A stretch of DNA of 35,436 bases from Candidatus Eremiobacteraceae bacterium (GTDB lineage Bacteria > Vulcanimicrobiota > Vulcanimicrobiia > Eremiobacterales > Eremiobacteraceae): contig DATCBN010000025.1 in the NCBI GenBank assembly GCA_036511855.1, forward strand, positions 1 through 35,436, written 5' to 3'. The notes under the pieces were generated by a model, which was given only the letters and a program-made list of their open reading frames with translations, was not told the origin of the DNA and searched no databases. A program made the position numbers and the translations under genes. This document shows positions 7,292 through 15,012 of the stretch, piece by piece (within the stretch, counting starts at the first letter, position 1; each line of letters begins with the position of its first letter).

Positions 7292-9358
7292 TTACTTCGC
7301 GGCAACCGGTTCTCGCTTGTCCGCGGTCACCGTCTGAACCACTTTTGGCGGCGCGAATTCGAAGTGGTCGTGCTCGGCGGTGAAATATCCGAGACCTTGA
7401 GTGGCCGTTCGCAGCTCCGTGAGATAGCGCGGCAATTCGGCCTGCGGCACGAGCGCCTTCACGGTATCCCAACCTTTGCGGCCGTCGCAGGGACCAAAGC
7501 TCAAGATCTGCCCGCGCTTGCCCGTGACTTGCTGCATGACGGTACTGGTGTAATGCGTGGGCACCGTGATTTGGACGCGCTGGATGGGTTCGAGCAGACT
7601 TGGTTTACACTTCGGCAAGCCCTCGCGCATCGCGAGAGCCGCGGCCATCTTGAACGACGCTTCGTTTGAGTCGACGCTGTGATACGATCCGTCGTAGAGC
7701 GTCACGCCCACGTCGACCACCGGAAATCCGCCGATCGGCCCCTTGTCGAGTGCTTCGCGGACGCCTTTTTCCACGCCGGGAAAATATTGTTTGGGCACGA
7801 CGCCGCCGACGATCTTATCGGTGAATTTTATCCCCGCGCCGCGCGCCAATGGCTCGATCTTCAAGTGCACGTCGCCGAACATTCCATGACCGCCGGTTTG
7901 GTGCTTGTAGCGGCCTTGCTGCTGCGTCTCGGCTGCGATGGTCTCGCGGTAGGGCACTTGCGGTAGTTGGGTGTCCAACTTGACGTTGTACTTGCGCTGC
8001 ATCCGCTCGACGGTGATCGTGAGATGCATCTCCCCGTGGCCGCGGAGCACGAGTTCGTCGGTGAATTCGGCCCGTTCCGCCACGATGCTTGGATCTTCGT
8101 CTTTCATGCGCACGATCAATTGCGAAAGTTTGGCTTCGTCTCCGCGGTCATGCGGACGCACCGCCATCGCAAAAGAGTGCTTGGGAAGAACAGGCACGGG
8201 CAACGTGATTTTCGCGCCGAGAGTGCACAGGGTGTCGCCGGTGTGCGTGGCCTCGAGCCGAGCGATCGCGACGAGGCTGCCGGGCCCAGCGCTTGTGATG
8301 GCAGTCTGAGCTTTGCCCTGAAGATCGTAGAGGCCGCCCGGACGTTCTTTTGTTTCGCCACGCGAGGCGCACGAAAGTTGCGCATCTCCCGTCAGCGTTC
8401 CGGAAAGAACTTTGACGACTGAAAGTTTGCCGCTCTGGGGGTGGACGAACGTCTTGCATACTTGAGCGACGATGGGTCCGCCGGGGACGGGTTTTATCTC
8501 ACTGCCGTCGGTGGCCGTGCGCGTGAGGGTGGCGCCGTCGGGGAATTGACGCACTATAAGTTCGAGCACTTGCGGGGCTCCGAAGCCGCGCACGCCGCTG
8601 CTCACAAGTACCGGCACGATCTTATCGGCGCTGACATCGGCCGAGAGATCCCGCTCGACCTCGTCGAGGGGCGGCTCCTGGCCTTCGAGGATCTCTTCCA
8701 TGAGATGATCGTCGAAGTCGGCGAGCGCCTCGAGAAGCTCTTCGCGCGTCTTGTCGACGGCGTGTTCCGGCATCGTTGTGGCTGACGTGGCGCCGTTCTC
8801 ATCGTACTTGAACGCCTTCATCGCGACGACGTCGATGTAGCCTGCGAATGCGTCTCCCTGGCCTATCGGTTCGTGTTCGGCCACGACGTGGTTGCCGAAC
8901 CGCTCGCGCAGCGCGGCGTACGTGCCGTGAAAGTCGGCTCCGGGCCGGTCCATGCGGTTGATGACGAAGCAGTGCGGCATGCGCAAGTTTTCGAGATAGT
9001 CGACGAGCGTCTCCACTTGCGCGATGCGCTGCGGGTCGGCCTCGACCACGATGACCGCGGCGTCGGCGCCCAGCAGCACGAATTTCGTCTCTTCAAAAAA
9101 ATCGACCGCCCCCGGGCAATCGATGAGGTTGACGCGGACGTCGCCGGTTCGCAGGTGAGCGAAACCCGGCGCCACAGACATCTGATGATTGATGGACTCG
9201 GCGTCGTGATTGGTGGTGGCCGTGCCGTCGGTGACGGCGCCTTTTCTCACGATGGCGTTCGTGTGCGCGAGCAACGCCTCCACAAGCGTGGTCTTGCCGC
9301 TATGATGCGGTCCCACGAAGGCCACGTTGCGGACGCCCGTGGCGTTTGGAGTAGCCAT
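7292..9358 (-). CDS. EF-G-like translational GTPase (FusA2-type paralogue)
   Basis: A 688-residue GTPase with the five-domain elongation-factor-G layout. ATG 9358 is preceded by an AAAGGGGG Shine-Dalgarno nine bases away, so the longer upstream reading is rejected. The P-loop GPHHSGKT is at 16-23, G3 is DCPG near 81, and G4 reads NRMD near 130 instead of NKMD. The switch I segment lacks the RGITI motif of canonical EF-G. Domain IV shows YKHQTGGHGMFGDVHLK and later domains are intact. These features match EF-G-like paralogues such as mycobacterial FusA2, whose ribosomal role is unclear. It stands alone, divergent from queE and away from rpsL/rpsG/tuf genes, supporting paralogue status. Confidence 0.9.
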   Translation of the reverse strand: MATPNATGVRNVAFVGPHHSGKTTLVEALLAHTNAIVRKGAVTDGTATTNHDAESINHQMSVAPGFAHLRTGDVRVNLIDCPGAVDFFEETKFVLLGADAAVIVVEADPQRIAQVETLVDYLENLRMPHCFVINRMDRPGADFHGTYAALRERFGNHVVAEHEPIGQGDAFAGYIDVVAMKAFKYDENGATSATTMPEHAVDKTREELLEALADFDDHLMEEILEGQEPPLDEVERDLSADVSADKIVPVLVSSGVRGFGAPQVLELIVRQFPDGATLTRTATDGSEIKPVPGGPIVAQVCKTFVHPQSGKLSVVKVLSGTLTGDAQLSCASRGETKERPGGLYDLQGKAQTAITSAGPGSLVAIARLEATHTGDTLCTLGAKITLPVPVLPKHSFAMAVRPHDRGDEAKLSQLIVRMKDEDPSIVAERAEFTDELVLRGHGEMHLTITVERMQRKYNVKLDTQLPQVPYRETIAAETQQQGRYKHQTGGHGMFGDVHLKIEPLARGAGIKFTDKIVGGVVPKQYFPGVEKGVREALDKGPIGGFPVVDVGVTLYDGSYHSVDSNEASFKMAAALAMREGLPKCKPSLLEPIQRVQITVPTHYTSTVMQQVTGKRGQILSFGPCDGRKGWDTVKALVPQAELPRYLTELRTATQGLGYFTAEHDHFEFAPPKVVQTVTADKREPVAAK

Positions 9359-9466
9359 ATTATGCACCCCCTTTGCAATGACGAAGGTGGCGTTCAAAAT
9401 GAGAGAGCGCTTTTCGTTCGACGCCTGCGGCGGGGGCGCCTCGCGGCCGGCGCGAACATCCGCTCG

Positions 9467-10156
9467 ATGCTCACCGCTGCGACAGTCCGCGTCAACGAGA
9501 CGTTTTTTTCGGTTCAAGGTGAGGGATCTTTGGCCGGAGCGCCGTCGTTCTTCATCAGGCTAGATGGCTGCCCGCTTCGCTGCTCGTGGTGCGACACGCC
9601 ATATGCGCTCGAAGGCACAGCCGGCACCGAGACCGACGTCGCCGCGCTTGGCGCGCTCGCGCGCGGCGTCAACCGGGTCGTCATCACCGGCGGCGAACCG
9701 TTGGCACAGGACATCGGCCCGTTGATCGCCGCGTTCGTTCCCGGCACACACGTCACCGTCGAGACGAGCGGCGCGATTTTCGCCGACTTGCCTTTGGTCT
9801 CGCTCTTCAGCGTGAGCCCAAAGGTGGGCACTTCGAACTACACGCCCAAGCTGGCGGTGCTGCGGAAGTACTGCGCCACGGCGGGATCGCGTCTTCAGTT
9901 GAAATTCGTCATCGGCGACGAGCGCGATCTAGCCGAAGCGCTCGCCTGCCTCGAATCGATAGCGGACTCGTTGCCACGCGCCACGCCCGTCATCTTGCAG
10001 CCTGAGAGCGGCCGCGCGGGCACCGGCGAAAGTTATCACGCGTTCATGCGGGATCTCACCGAGCGCTTTCTCGGCGATGCGCGTTGGCGCAGATTCGACG
10101 CGCGCGTGCTGCCGCAATTGCACTATCTGCTCTGGGGCGGAGAACCGGGCCGTTGA
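9467..10156 (+). CDS. queE: 7-carboxy-7-deazaguanine synthase QueE
   Basis: The 229-residue protein is a radical SAM enzyme converting 6-carboxytetrahydropterin to 7-carboxy-7-deazaguanine in queuosine precursor synthesis. The N-terminal FFSVQGEGSLAG motif and the cluster-binding cysteines CPLRCSWC (Cys35, Cys39, Cys42; CxxxCxxC) are typical of QueE, as is the GGEP motif further on. Length matches the family. ATG 9467 was chosen because homology begins just after it; the frame remains open far upstream but over the EF-G-like gene. It overlaps the next gene, queD, at TTGA, so the two form a translationally coupled pair. queC and queF are not in the window. Confidence 0.95.
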   Translation: MLTAATVRVNETFFSVQGEGSLAGAPSFFIRLDGCPLRCSWCDTPYALEGTAGTETDVAALGALARGVNRVVITGGEPLAQDIGPLIAAFVPGTHVTVETSGAIFADLPLVSLFSVSPKVGTSNYTPKLAVLRKYCATAGSRLQLKFVIGDERDLAEALACLESIADSLPRATPVILQPESGRAGTGESYHAFMRDLTERFLGDARWRRFDARVLPQLHYLLWGGEPGR

Positions 10157-10521
10157 TTTCGATAACGTATTCGTGTCACTTCGACGCCGCCCATCAACTC
10201 GAGCTTCCATACGACTCGCCGTGCAACCGGCGCCACGGTCATCGCTATGCGGTGGTGATCGGCGCGTCGGCGTCCGAGCTACAACACGGCATGGTCGTGG
10301 ACTACAACGTGCTAAAAGGCGTCGTCGATGAATTCGACCACTGCGATTTGAACGAGCGGCCGGAATTCAAAAATCCGCGGTTGCAAACCACGGCGGAGAA
10401 TATCTGTCAGGTGCTTGCGCGGATGCTTCAGTCGGCTGTGGGCGCCAGAGTTTCGATCGACGAGGTCGTTGTCCGGGAAACGCCGCGCGCCGCCGCACGA
10501 TGGCGGCGCAACGCCGGGTAG
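10153..10521 (+). CDS. queD: 6-carboxytetrahydropterin synthase QueD
   Basis: A 122-residue member of the 6-pyruvoyl-tetrahydropterin synthase family that converts dihydroneopterin triphosphate into the substrate of QueE. TTG at 10153 overlaps the queE stop (TTGA) and gives a protein of normal length; an earlier ATG would add 23 unrelated residues inside queE. Zinc ligands are His14 (DAAHQL), His28 and His30 (RRHGHR), and the catalytic Cys24 precedes them. DHCDLNE, TTAENI and the C-terminal VRETP are the expected conserved blocks. The queE-queD order on one strand directly indicates 7-deazaguanine synthesis. Confidence 0.93.
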   Translation: MISITYSCHFDAAHQLELPYDSPCNRRHGHRYAVVIGASASELQHGMVVDYNVLKGVVDEFDHCDLNERPEFKNPRLQTTAENICQVLARMLQSAVGARVSIDEVVVRETPRAAARWRRNAG

Positions 10522-10538
10522 GGTTTTTGTCGCCGGCG

Positions 10539-10766
10539 CTAGTCGGTGGCCTTTCCGATGGTGATGTCGAGTTTTCCGGCAGCGATTTCGGCGAACGCCG
10601 TGCTGACGGCTTTCTCGGGATTGGCTCCTTCGACGAGCGGTTCGGTCTGATTCACGAGTTGCTGTGCGCGAATGCGCGCCGCGTTCACGAGCAGATACTT
10701 ATTTTCGACGACCTTGAGCAGTTGATCGATATTGCCGAACTGCGAGTGCTTTTTCGAGTTATTCAT
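10539..10766 (-). CDS. rpoZ: RNA polymerase omega subunit
   Basis: The 75-residue product (from ATG 10766) is a short omega subunit that helps assemble the beta-prime subunit of RNA polymerase. NKYLLVNAARIRAQQL matches the conserved omega helix, and EKAVSTAFAEIAAGKL follows as expected. A TTG three codons upstream (10775) could be an alternative start; the GGAG at the junction is rather close to the ATG. It converges with queD and has its own strong promoter upstream. The absence of the usual gmk neighbour is the only unusual point. Confidence 0.88.
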   Translation of the reverse strand: MNNSKKHSQFGNIDQLLKVVENKYLLVNAARIRAQQLVNQTEPLVEGANPEKAVSTAFAEIAAGKLDITIGKATD

Positions 10767-10832
10767 GATCTCCAAACCGGACCGGCGTCACATCGAGCCT
10801 GTCCTGCATGATTATAATTGACGCAAGCTCTC

Positions 10833-10862
10833 ATTATACCACGAAATTGGGGGCCTATGCAA
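10833..10862 (-). promoter_or_regulatory. Sigma-70-type extended -10 promoter for rpoZ
   Basis: On the minus strand a perfect TATAAT (10838-10833) is preceded by TGG, giving the extended -10 motif TGnTATAAT. An 18-base spacer separates it from TTGCAT (10862-10857), a weak -35. A second TTATAAT lies about 20 bases further downstream and could be an alternative -10. Transcription would begin about 60 bases before rpoZ. This is the clearest housekeeping promoter in the window. Confidence 0.75.
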
Positions 10863-10877
10863 CGCGAAGCAGCGGAT

Positions 10878-11486
10878 TTACAGGCGCGTGGTGAGCCCGA
10901 TGAGGAGACCGCTGAGAGCGGAATGCTCGTTGATATAGTACTTCGCTTCGAGCGTGGCCGATGAACCGACCGCGATCTGGCCGAATGCATCGACGACAAA
11001 TCCGTTGCCCGGGCGGCTCACGCCGGTCCCGCCATTGTTCACGCCGCTGATGCTGACGAAATCGTATCCGAAACCGCCGCCGAGTCTGAAAGATTTGCCA
11101 AGACCGGAATCTTGTTCGAACGTGATGGGGATTTGCGTGATACGCTCGGTGCCCGGCGTGAAGACCGGGCCGAACGGGCCGCCGAATACCTGCTGACCGT
11201 TCGGCGTCGACACGGTTTCGTGGCTCGACAGTACAGCTGCTGAGATGCGATAGCCGCCCGAAAGCAGATTGGGTTCGATCGCGAGTTCAAGCGCTAGGTC
11301 GCCGTGTTGGTTGACGGACACGCTTCCCGGAGTTGGAACCGACTCCAAGGACGAGCCTGTAGACGTCGGCAAGAACGCGCCGATCCCGACGCTGAGCGGC
11401 AACGTGGCGGCAGCCGCGCGTAGTGGCGCGATAGCCGCGATTGCACAGAGTCCGAAGACTGCGAGACCTTGGGGAAGCATTCGCAC
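10878..11486 (-). CDS. Exported protein, probably a small outer-membrane beta-barrel
   Basis: I chose GTG 11486 because AAGGAG lies nine bases before it; an ATG at 11504 would overlap that Shine-Dalgarno. The 202-residue product begins with a signal peptide (VRMLPQGLAVFGLCAIAA, cleavage near AAAAT). The remainder has alternating beta-strand-like segments rich in Gly, Ser and Thr, ends in LSGLLIGLTTRL, and has one YDFVSISG-type strand typical of small porin-like barrels. No named family is recognised. It lies between the STAS gene and rpoZ on the same strand. Surface localisation is inferred only from composition; a periplasmic beta protein is possible. Confidence 0.65.
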   Translation of the reverse strand: MRMLPQGLAVFGLCAIAAIAPLRAAAATLPLSVGIGAFLPTSTGSSLESVPTPGSVSVNQHGDLALELAIEPNLLSGGYRISAAVLSSHETVSTPNGQQVFGGPFGPVFTPGTERITQIPITFEQDSGLGKSFRLGGGFGYDFVSISGVNNGGTGVSRPGNGFVVDAFGQIAVGSSATLEAKYYINEHSALSGLLIGLTTRL

Positions 11487-11568
11487 GTGCGATTTCTCCT
11501 TCATCCAGAGAGCGGCCATTCAATCATGCTTCCGCTTCTTTCGGCCTGCCGCGCGGGAATCCCGCGAC

Positions 11569-11925
11569 CTACGCAGCTGCGAGAGATGAAATTGCCGCGC
11601 GCGCCATCCGGCGGTCGCGATAGATTTCGGCGACTCCGGAAGGAAGATGTCGCTCGAGACTGTCGGCGAGCAGCGACCTGTGCGCCAGCACGGCGATTCG
11701 GATGTGGGGATGATCGGCGCGCACTCGTCGCACGGCCGCGATAAGCGCGGCGATTCCGGGTTCGTCGGCCGCATCCACCGCGTCGAGATCGATGAGCAAG
11801 TTCGATTCGCCGGCCGCGGCAGACAAAAGTTCATCGCAGATCTTCGGCGCTGCGATGACGTCGAGCTGGCGCTCGATTCTCAGGCTGCGCCAGCCCGGGC
11901 CGGCAAACGATACGCGCATCATCAT
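11569..11925 (-). CDS. STAS-domain protein (anti-sigma-factor-antagonist-like) with altered phosphosite
   Basis: The 118-residue protein resembles the STAS fold of SpoIIAA/RsbV: LRIERQLDVIAAPKICDELL, then LLIDLDAVDAADEPGIAALI. In classic antagonists the loop reads DSSG and the second Ser is phosphorylated by an anti-sigma kinase. Here it reads Asp54-Glu55-Pro56-Gly57, so the target Ser is Pro. The protein may therefore be always active, or be a non-regulatory STAS module. Its start ATGA overlaps the stop of a 63-codon frame upstream. No anti-sigma kinase or sigma factor gene is nearby. Confidence 0.75.
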   Translation of the reverse strand: MMMRVSFAGPGWRSLRIERQLDVIAAPKICDELLSAAAGESNLLIDLDAVDAADEPGIAALIAAVRRVRADHPHIRIAVLAHRSLLADSLERHLPSGVAEIYRDRRMARAAISSLAAA

Positions 11926-12113
11926 GATATTGGTCTCCCTTTACCGGCGAAACGTAGGCGCTCGTTCAATCGGTCTTCTGCCTCGGTCGATTTTACCGCG
12001 CTCTCATCTAGCCGCTCCAGGCCCGGCCAGGCGTACCGCAGAACGCACCGCGTATGGAGATCGTATGTGTTATCGGCGAGCGACTGTACCACCGTCCCGG
12101 CAGCGATTGTCAC
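11922..12113 (-). CDS. Possible small hypothetical protein overlapping the STAS gene
   Basis: A 63-codon frame starting with GTG ends in a TGA that overlaps the ATG of the STAS gene by four bases, the usual arrangement for coupled genes. GTG 12113 is preceded by ACTCCCG, with no good ribosome-binding site. The product, including the segment DNTYDLHTRCVLRYAWPGLE, has no recognised domain. It fills an otherwise empty 294-base gap between the STAS and thioesterase genes. The evidence is position only, so this is a tentative call. Confidence 0.35.
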   Translation of the reverse strand: MTIAAGTVVQSLADNTYDLHTRCVLRYAWPGLERLDESAVKSTEAEDRLNERLRFAGKGRPIS

Positions 12114-12219
12114 CGGGAGTTGGAAAAAACCGCGACCGGACCGCTACTTTCATTGACCGCCGCGCAAGCGCACGAAGTGGGCATGGAACCGTGCGGCGTC
12201 TGTTTAGGTGATATCGGCG

Positions 12220-12630
12220 CTAACCACTGAACGGGGCGAGCGCCAAACGCAGTTCTTCCGGCAACGGCATGGACCGAAACGTTTTTCGATCGACGCACAC
12301 GAGCACGATTTCACAATCGGCGACCCGCACGCCCTGAGCCGTCGCTACCTCGAACGCAAGCGTCATCGACCGGTCGCCTAGCCGCTTGAACCAGACTTCG
12401 ATGTGCAGCAGATCGTCCAGCCGCGCCGGAGATCGAAATTCGCACGCGTACTTCACGCGCGGCAGCCAACAATCGAAGCGGTCGTAGAGCTTGCCGTATG
12501 GAAATCCGGCGGAACGGAACAATTCGCTTTCCGCGATTTCGAAGAAACGCACGTAGGTGCCGTAGAAGATGACGCCGGCGGCGTCGATGTCGCTCCATCG
12601 CACGTATTCGTCGATGTGAAAGCGCGCCAT
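12220..12630 (-). CDS. YbgC/4HBT-type acyl-CoA thioesterase
   Basis: The 136-residue hotdog-fold protein should hydrolyse acyl-CoA thioesters. Its N-terminal motif VRWSDIDAAGVIFYGTYVRFFE contains the family catalytic Asp (Asp16) followed by the conserved Gly, Tyr and Glu helix residues. The central LHIEVWFKRLGDRSMTLAFE is the standard hotdog beta strand segment. Length fits the family, and it acts in the cytoplasm. It starts 21 bases after the DUF5069 gene and is probably cotranscribed with it. No tol-pal genes are adjacent, so a YbgC role with Tol-Pal is not supported; substrate unknown. Confidence 0.88.
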   Translation of the reverse strand: MARFHIDEYVRWSDIDAAGVIFYGTYVRFFEIAESELFRSAGFPYGKLYDRFDCWLPRVKYACEFRSPARLDDLLHIEVWFKRLGDRSMTLAFEVATAQGVRVADCEIVLVCVDRKTFRSMPLPEELRLALAPFSG

Positions 12631-12651
12631 CAGACCCCGTTCGTGCGAGGA

Positions 12652-13080
12652 TCAACCACCGCGGGGCAGCCGGCCTTCCTCGACGTCTATGAGGTCGGTC
12701 CACGACTTGACGTCCGGCCGGCCGGGTGCGATCTGTTCGCGCTGCTTTTCGAATCGCTCGCGTGACTCGTCGGTCTTTGGCTTCCAGTCGTCGATCTCGG
12801 CGTTGAGCGAATCCAGCGCGGCGCCGCGCGGCATGTGTCCGTTGCGGACGAACCACGAGACCACGGCATCGTCGTCGTTCGCGGCGGTCACGACCCCCAA
12901 GAACTCCTCGCCGTCCGTGCGCATCGATTCGAAGAGCCGTCGATCCATGGGGCAGTCGAAAATATATTCGCCAAGGGTGCCCGCGGAACGCGCGCGCGCT
13001 TTGTCGATGGTGCGCGGGAGCATCGCCACGCCGGCAAGCTTTTCGCGTGGGCTTCGCGGAAACTGCTTGGTCAAGTCCAT
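12652..13080 (-). CDS. DUF5069 family protein
   Basis: The 142-residue protein begins MDLTKQFPRSPREKLAGVAM and continues with LPRTIDKARARSAGTLGEYI, which is the characteristic N-terminus of the DUF5069 family. A second conserved block DRRLFESMRTDGEEFLGVV follows, and the charged C-terminal half ends near SWTDLIDVEEGRLPRGG. It is predicted soluble with no signal peptide. The family has no established biochemical function. The gene is followed after 21 bases by a thioesterase gene and lies divergent from a small CxxC protein gene. Confidence 0.9.
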   Translation of the reverse strand: MDLTKQFPRSPREKLAGVAMLPRTIDKARARSAGTLGEYIFDCPMDRRLFESMRTDGEEFLGVVTAANDDDAVVSWFVRNGHMPRGAALDSLNAEIDDWKPKTDESRERFEKQREQIAPGRPDVKSWTDLIDVEEGRLPRGG

Positions 13081-13182
13081 ACGAAGCTATTTGGACGCTC
13101 GTCCGGCCGGCTCCCGTGACGCTACAGTGCGCATTTTGAAATCCTCCAAGGAACTCAGGCGCGCGGGCCAAAGTCTGGGCGC

Positions 13183-13419
13183 GTGATCGCGGAAAGAGCG
13201 CTGTCGCAGCGCTGCCCGAAATGTAATGCGCCGGGACTCTCCAAGACGGAGTACCGCTATCCCGTATTGGGATTCAGCGAACATGAACTCGCGTGCATCT
13301 CCTGCGGTCTGAGCTTGTGGCCGAAGACCGAAGAATCTCCCTCTCAATCATATTTCCGCTGGCTGATGGACCGCGCGGGTTTCGCGCGCGCCCGGCTTCA
13401 CGATCCCGTTCCTTGGTAG
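13183..13419 (+). CDS. Small four-cysteine (zinc-ribbon-like) protein
   Basis: A 78-residue frame starting with GTG has two CxxC knuckles, CPKC (11-14) and CISC (38-41), spaced like a zinc ribbon, with YRYPVLGFSEHELA between them. The C-terminal segment QSYFRWLMDRAGFARARL may be a short amphipathic helix. No family is recognised, and no Shine-Dalgarno precedes GTG 13183. It converges with the ABC permease gene, with stops about 20 bases overlapping. The paired cysteine knuckles suggest a real gene; function unknown. Confidence 0.6.
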   Translation: MIAERALSQRCPKCNAPGLSKTEYRYPVLGFSEHELACISCGLSLWPKTEESPSQSYFRWLMDRAGFARARLHDPVPW

Positions 13420-14222
13420 TGGTTGAGTCCTCGACGCCAAAAGATATAAGCCGCTAAGAACCATATCGCGCCCACCGCCGGTGTCAGCCACCCAAGCACC
13501 GGGTTCAATGTATAGCCGTTCTCGTTCGTTTTGTTCAGCAGCGTGGTCGCCGGGAAATAGTTCATGAACGCGAACGGGAACACGTAGCCAAGCACGATGC
13601 GCACCCCGCGCGTGTAGATCGACAGCGGATAGCGCGTGAAATCGTTCTCGAGCGACATCACAACCCAGCGCAACGCATCGAGGCGGACGAACCAGAAGGC
13701 AAGCGTCGCCACCGCCAATTGCACCGCGAAGTCGATGAGCGATCCGCCGGTCATCGCCGCGAACAACAAAAATACCGTCGACGCCGTCCACTGCAGATGC
13801 ACCACGGATTGCGCGACGGCGAAAAAGACCAGCGCGAGCACCAATTCGTCCGGCCAGATCTGGCCCGGGGCTGAGAGAACCTGGAAGAGCGGATTTAGCG
13901 GACGAACGAGGTAACGGTCGAACGTGCCGTCGCGCACGTATTCGGGCACATTGCCAACCGTGAAGAAAAGCGTGTTGTTGAGCGTGTGACCGAGCATGAA
14001 GAGCGTATAGAGGAAGAACACTTCCTGGTAGGTCCAACCGTTCATCGAAGGATAGCGGGTCATGGTGACCCATATCGCGCCAATGGCGACGCCGTGATAG
14101 ACAAAGCTGAACATCAGCCAGATGACGAAGTTCGCCTTGTACTCGATCATCGTCAAGAAATTGAGGCGCCAGAATTCGCTGTACGCGCGCCAATACCCGG
14201 TGAATGCGCCGGTGCTAGCCAC
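13398..14222 (-). CDS. ABC-2 family exporter permease (COG3694-type, second permease)
   Basis: A 274-residue membrane protein with about six hydrophobic helices, such as NFVIWLMFSFVYHGVAIGAI and VFLLFAAMTGGSLIDFAVQL. It has the GTFDRYLVRPLNPLF segment characteristic of the paired DUF990/ABC-2 permeases. GTG 14222 overlaps the stop of the preceding permease by eight bases; a longer frame to 14288 adds residues inside that gene. It would form the transmembrane channel with the upstream permease and be driven by the ATPase encoded first in the operon. The substrate is unknown. Confidence 0.9.
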   Translation of the reverse strand: MASTGAFTGYWRAYSEFWRLNFLTMIEYKANFVIWLMFSFVYHGVAIGAIWVTMTRYPSMNGWTYQEVFFLYTLFMLGHTLNNTLFFTVGNVPEYVRDGTFDRYLVRPLNPLFQVLSAPGQIWPDELVLALVFFAVAQSVVHLQWTASTVFLLFAAMTGGSLIDFAVQLAVATLAFWFVRLDALRWVVMSLENDFTRYPLSIYTRGVRIVLGYVFPFAFMNYFPATTLLNKTNENGYTLNPVLGWLTPAVGAIWFLAAYIFWRRGLNHYQGTGS

Positions 14223-15012
14223 CTTGCACCACCACGCGCCGTTCGCCGACGCGCCATAGAGCGGTCGCGCACACGCCGAAGACCGCAACCCAGCACGCCT
14301 GCACCGCGAGATGCGTGAGGATGTCCGGCCCTTTGATGAGCCCGATGTACATGGAGATCGGGTCGTTATACAGGCCGGCGAACGGAAGTGCTAGCACGAT
14401 CTTTTGAAGCGGGCCTGCCGGGAACAACGCGAGCGGCACGAGCGCGCCCGACACCAGGGAGACGATGAACTGCACCATGATCTGAACGCCGAAGATCTCC
14501 ATCGTCCAAAATGTTATAGTGGCCATGATGAGATCGATGAAATAATTTAGGCCAAATCCCATGAGCACGCTCGCGACGAACGCGATCGCGGCAACCGGAT
14601 TCGCCGGCGGTTCCACCCGCACGATGAGCAGTGAGAGCAGGAGTGCCGGCACGATCTGCACGATCGAGAAGAGCGTCTGACCCACCGTATCGGAGAAGAC
14701 GTATAAGGGCACGCTGATGGGGCGCATGAGATCGATCGCGATCGAGCCTTCGCGTATCTTCTCCCGGATGACATAGGCGCCGTCGACATTATAGATGAGG
14801 CCCATCACGAGCGCGAGCGTTTGGTAAGTGATCATGCCCTGCAGCGTGATGCCGGCCTGCTCTCCGTTCGTACGGTACAGCGCGGTCCACAGCGTCGCCA
14901 TGAGAAAGACGCGCAGCAAGATGGACCCGATGCGCGTGAACACCTGGACGCGATAGACGCTTTCGCGATTGAATGCGCGCTTGGCGAATTCGATGTACGC
15001 GGTCGCGGCCAT
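14215..15012 (-). CDS. ABC-2 family exporter permease (COG4587-type, first permease)
   Basis: The 265-residue protein begins MAATAYIEFAKRAFNRESVY and has about six membrane segments. The cytoplasmic loop REGSIAIDLMRPISVPLYVF is the paralogous counterpart of the GTFDRYLVRPLNP loop in the next gene, so the two likely form a heterodimer. ATG 15012 shares the A of the Kelch gene TGA (ATGA overlap); a longer upstream frame would run inside the Kelch gene. The gene is third in the operon ATPase, Kelch, permease, permease. Confidence 0.9.
   Translation of the reverse strand: MAATAYIEFAKRAFNRESVYRVQVFTRIGSILLRVFLMATLWTALYRTNGEQAGITLQGMITYQTLALVMGLIYNVDGAYVIREKIREGSIAIDLMRPISVPLYVFSDTVGQTLFSIVQIVPALLLSLLIVRVEPPANPVAAIAFVASVLMGFGLNYFIDLIMATITFWTMEIFGVQIMVQFIVSLVSGALVPLALFPAGPLQKIVLALPFAGLYNDPISMYIGLIKGPDILTHLAVQACWVAVFGVCATALWRVGERRVVVQGG

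Noticed and set aside
9359-9517. Longer N-terminus of the EF-G-like protein
   Set aside because: The strong Shine-Dalgarno and P-loop spacing support ATG 9358; the extension would overlap the start of queE and has no family similarity.
10507-10540. Shared terminator between queD and rpoZ
   Set aside because: Only a six-base stem with a 16-base loop can be drawn, and the T-run lies inside the loop.
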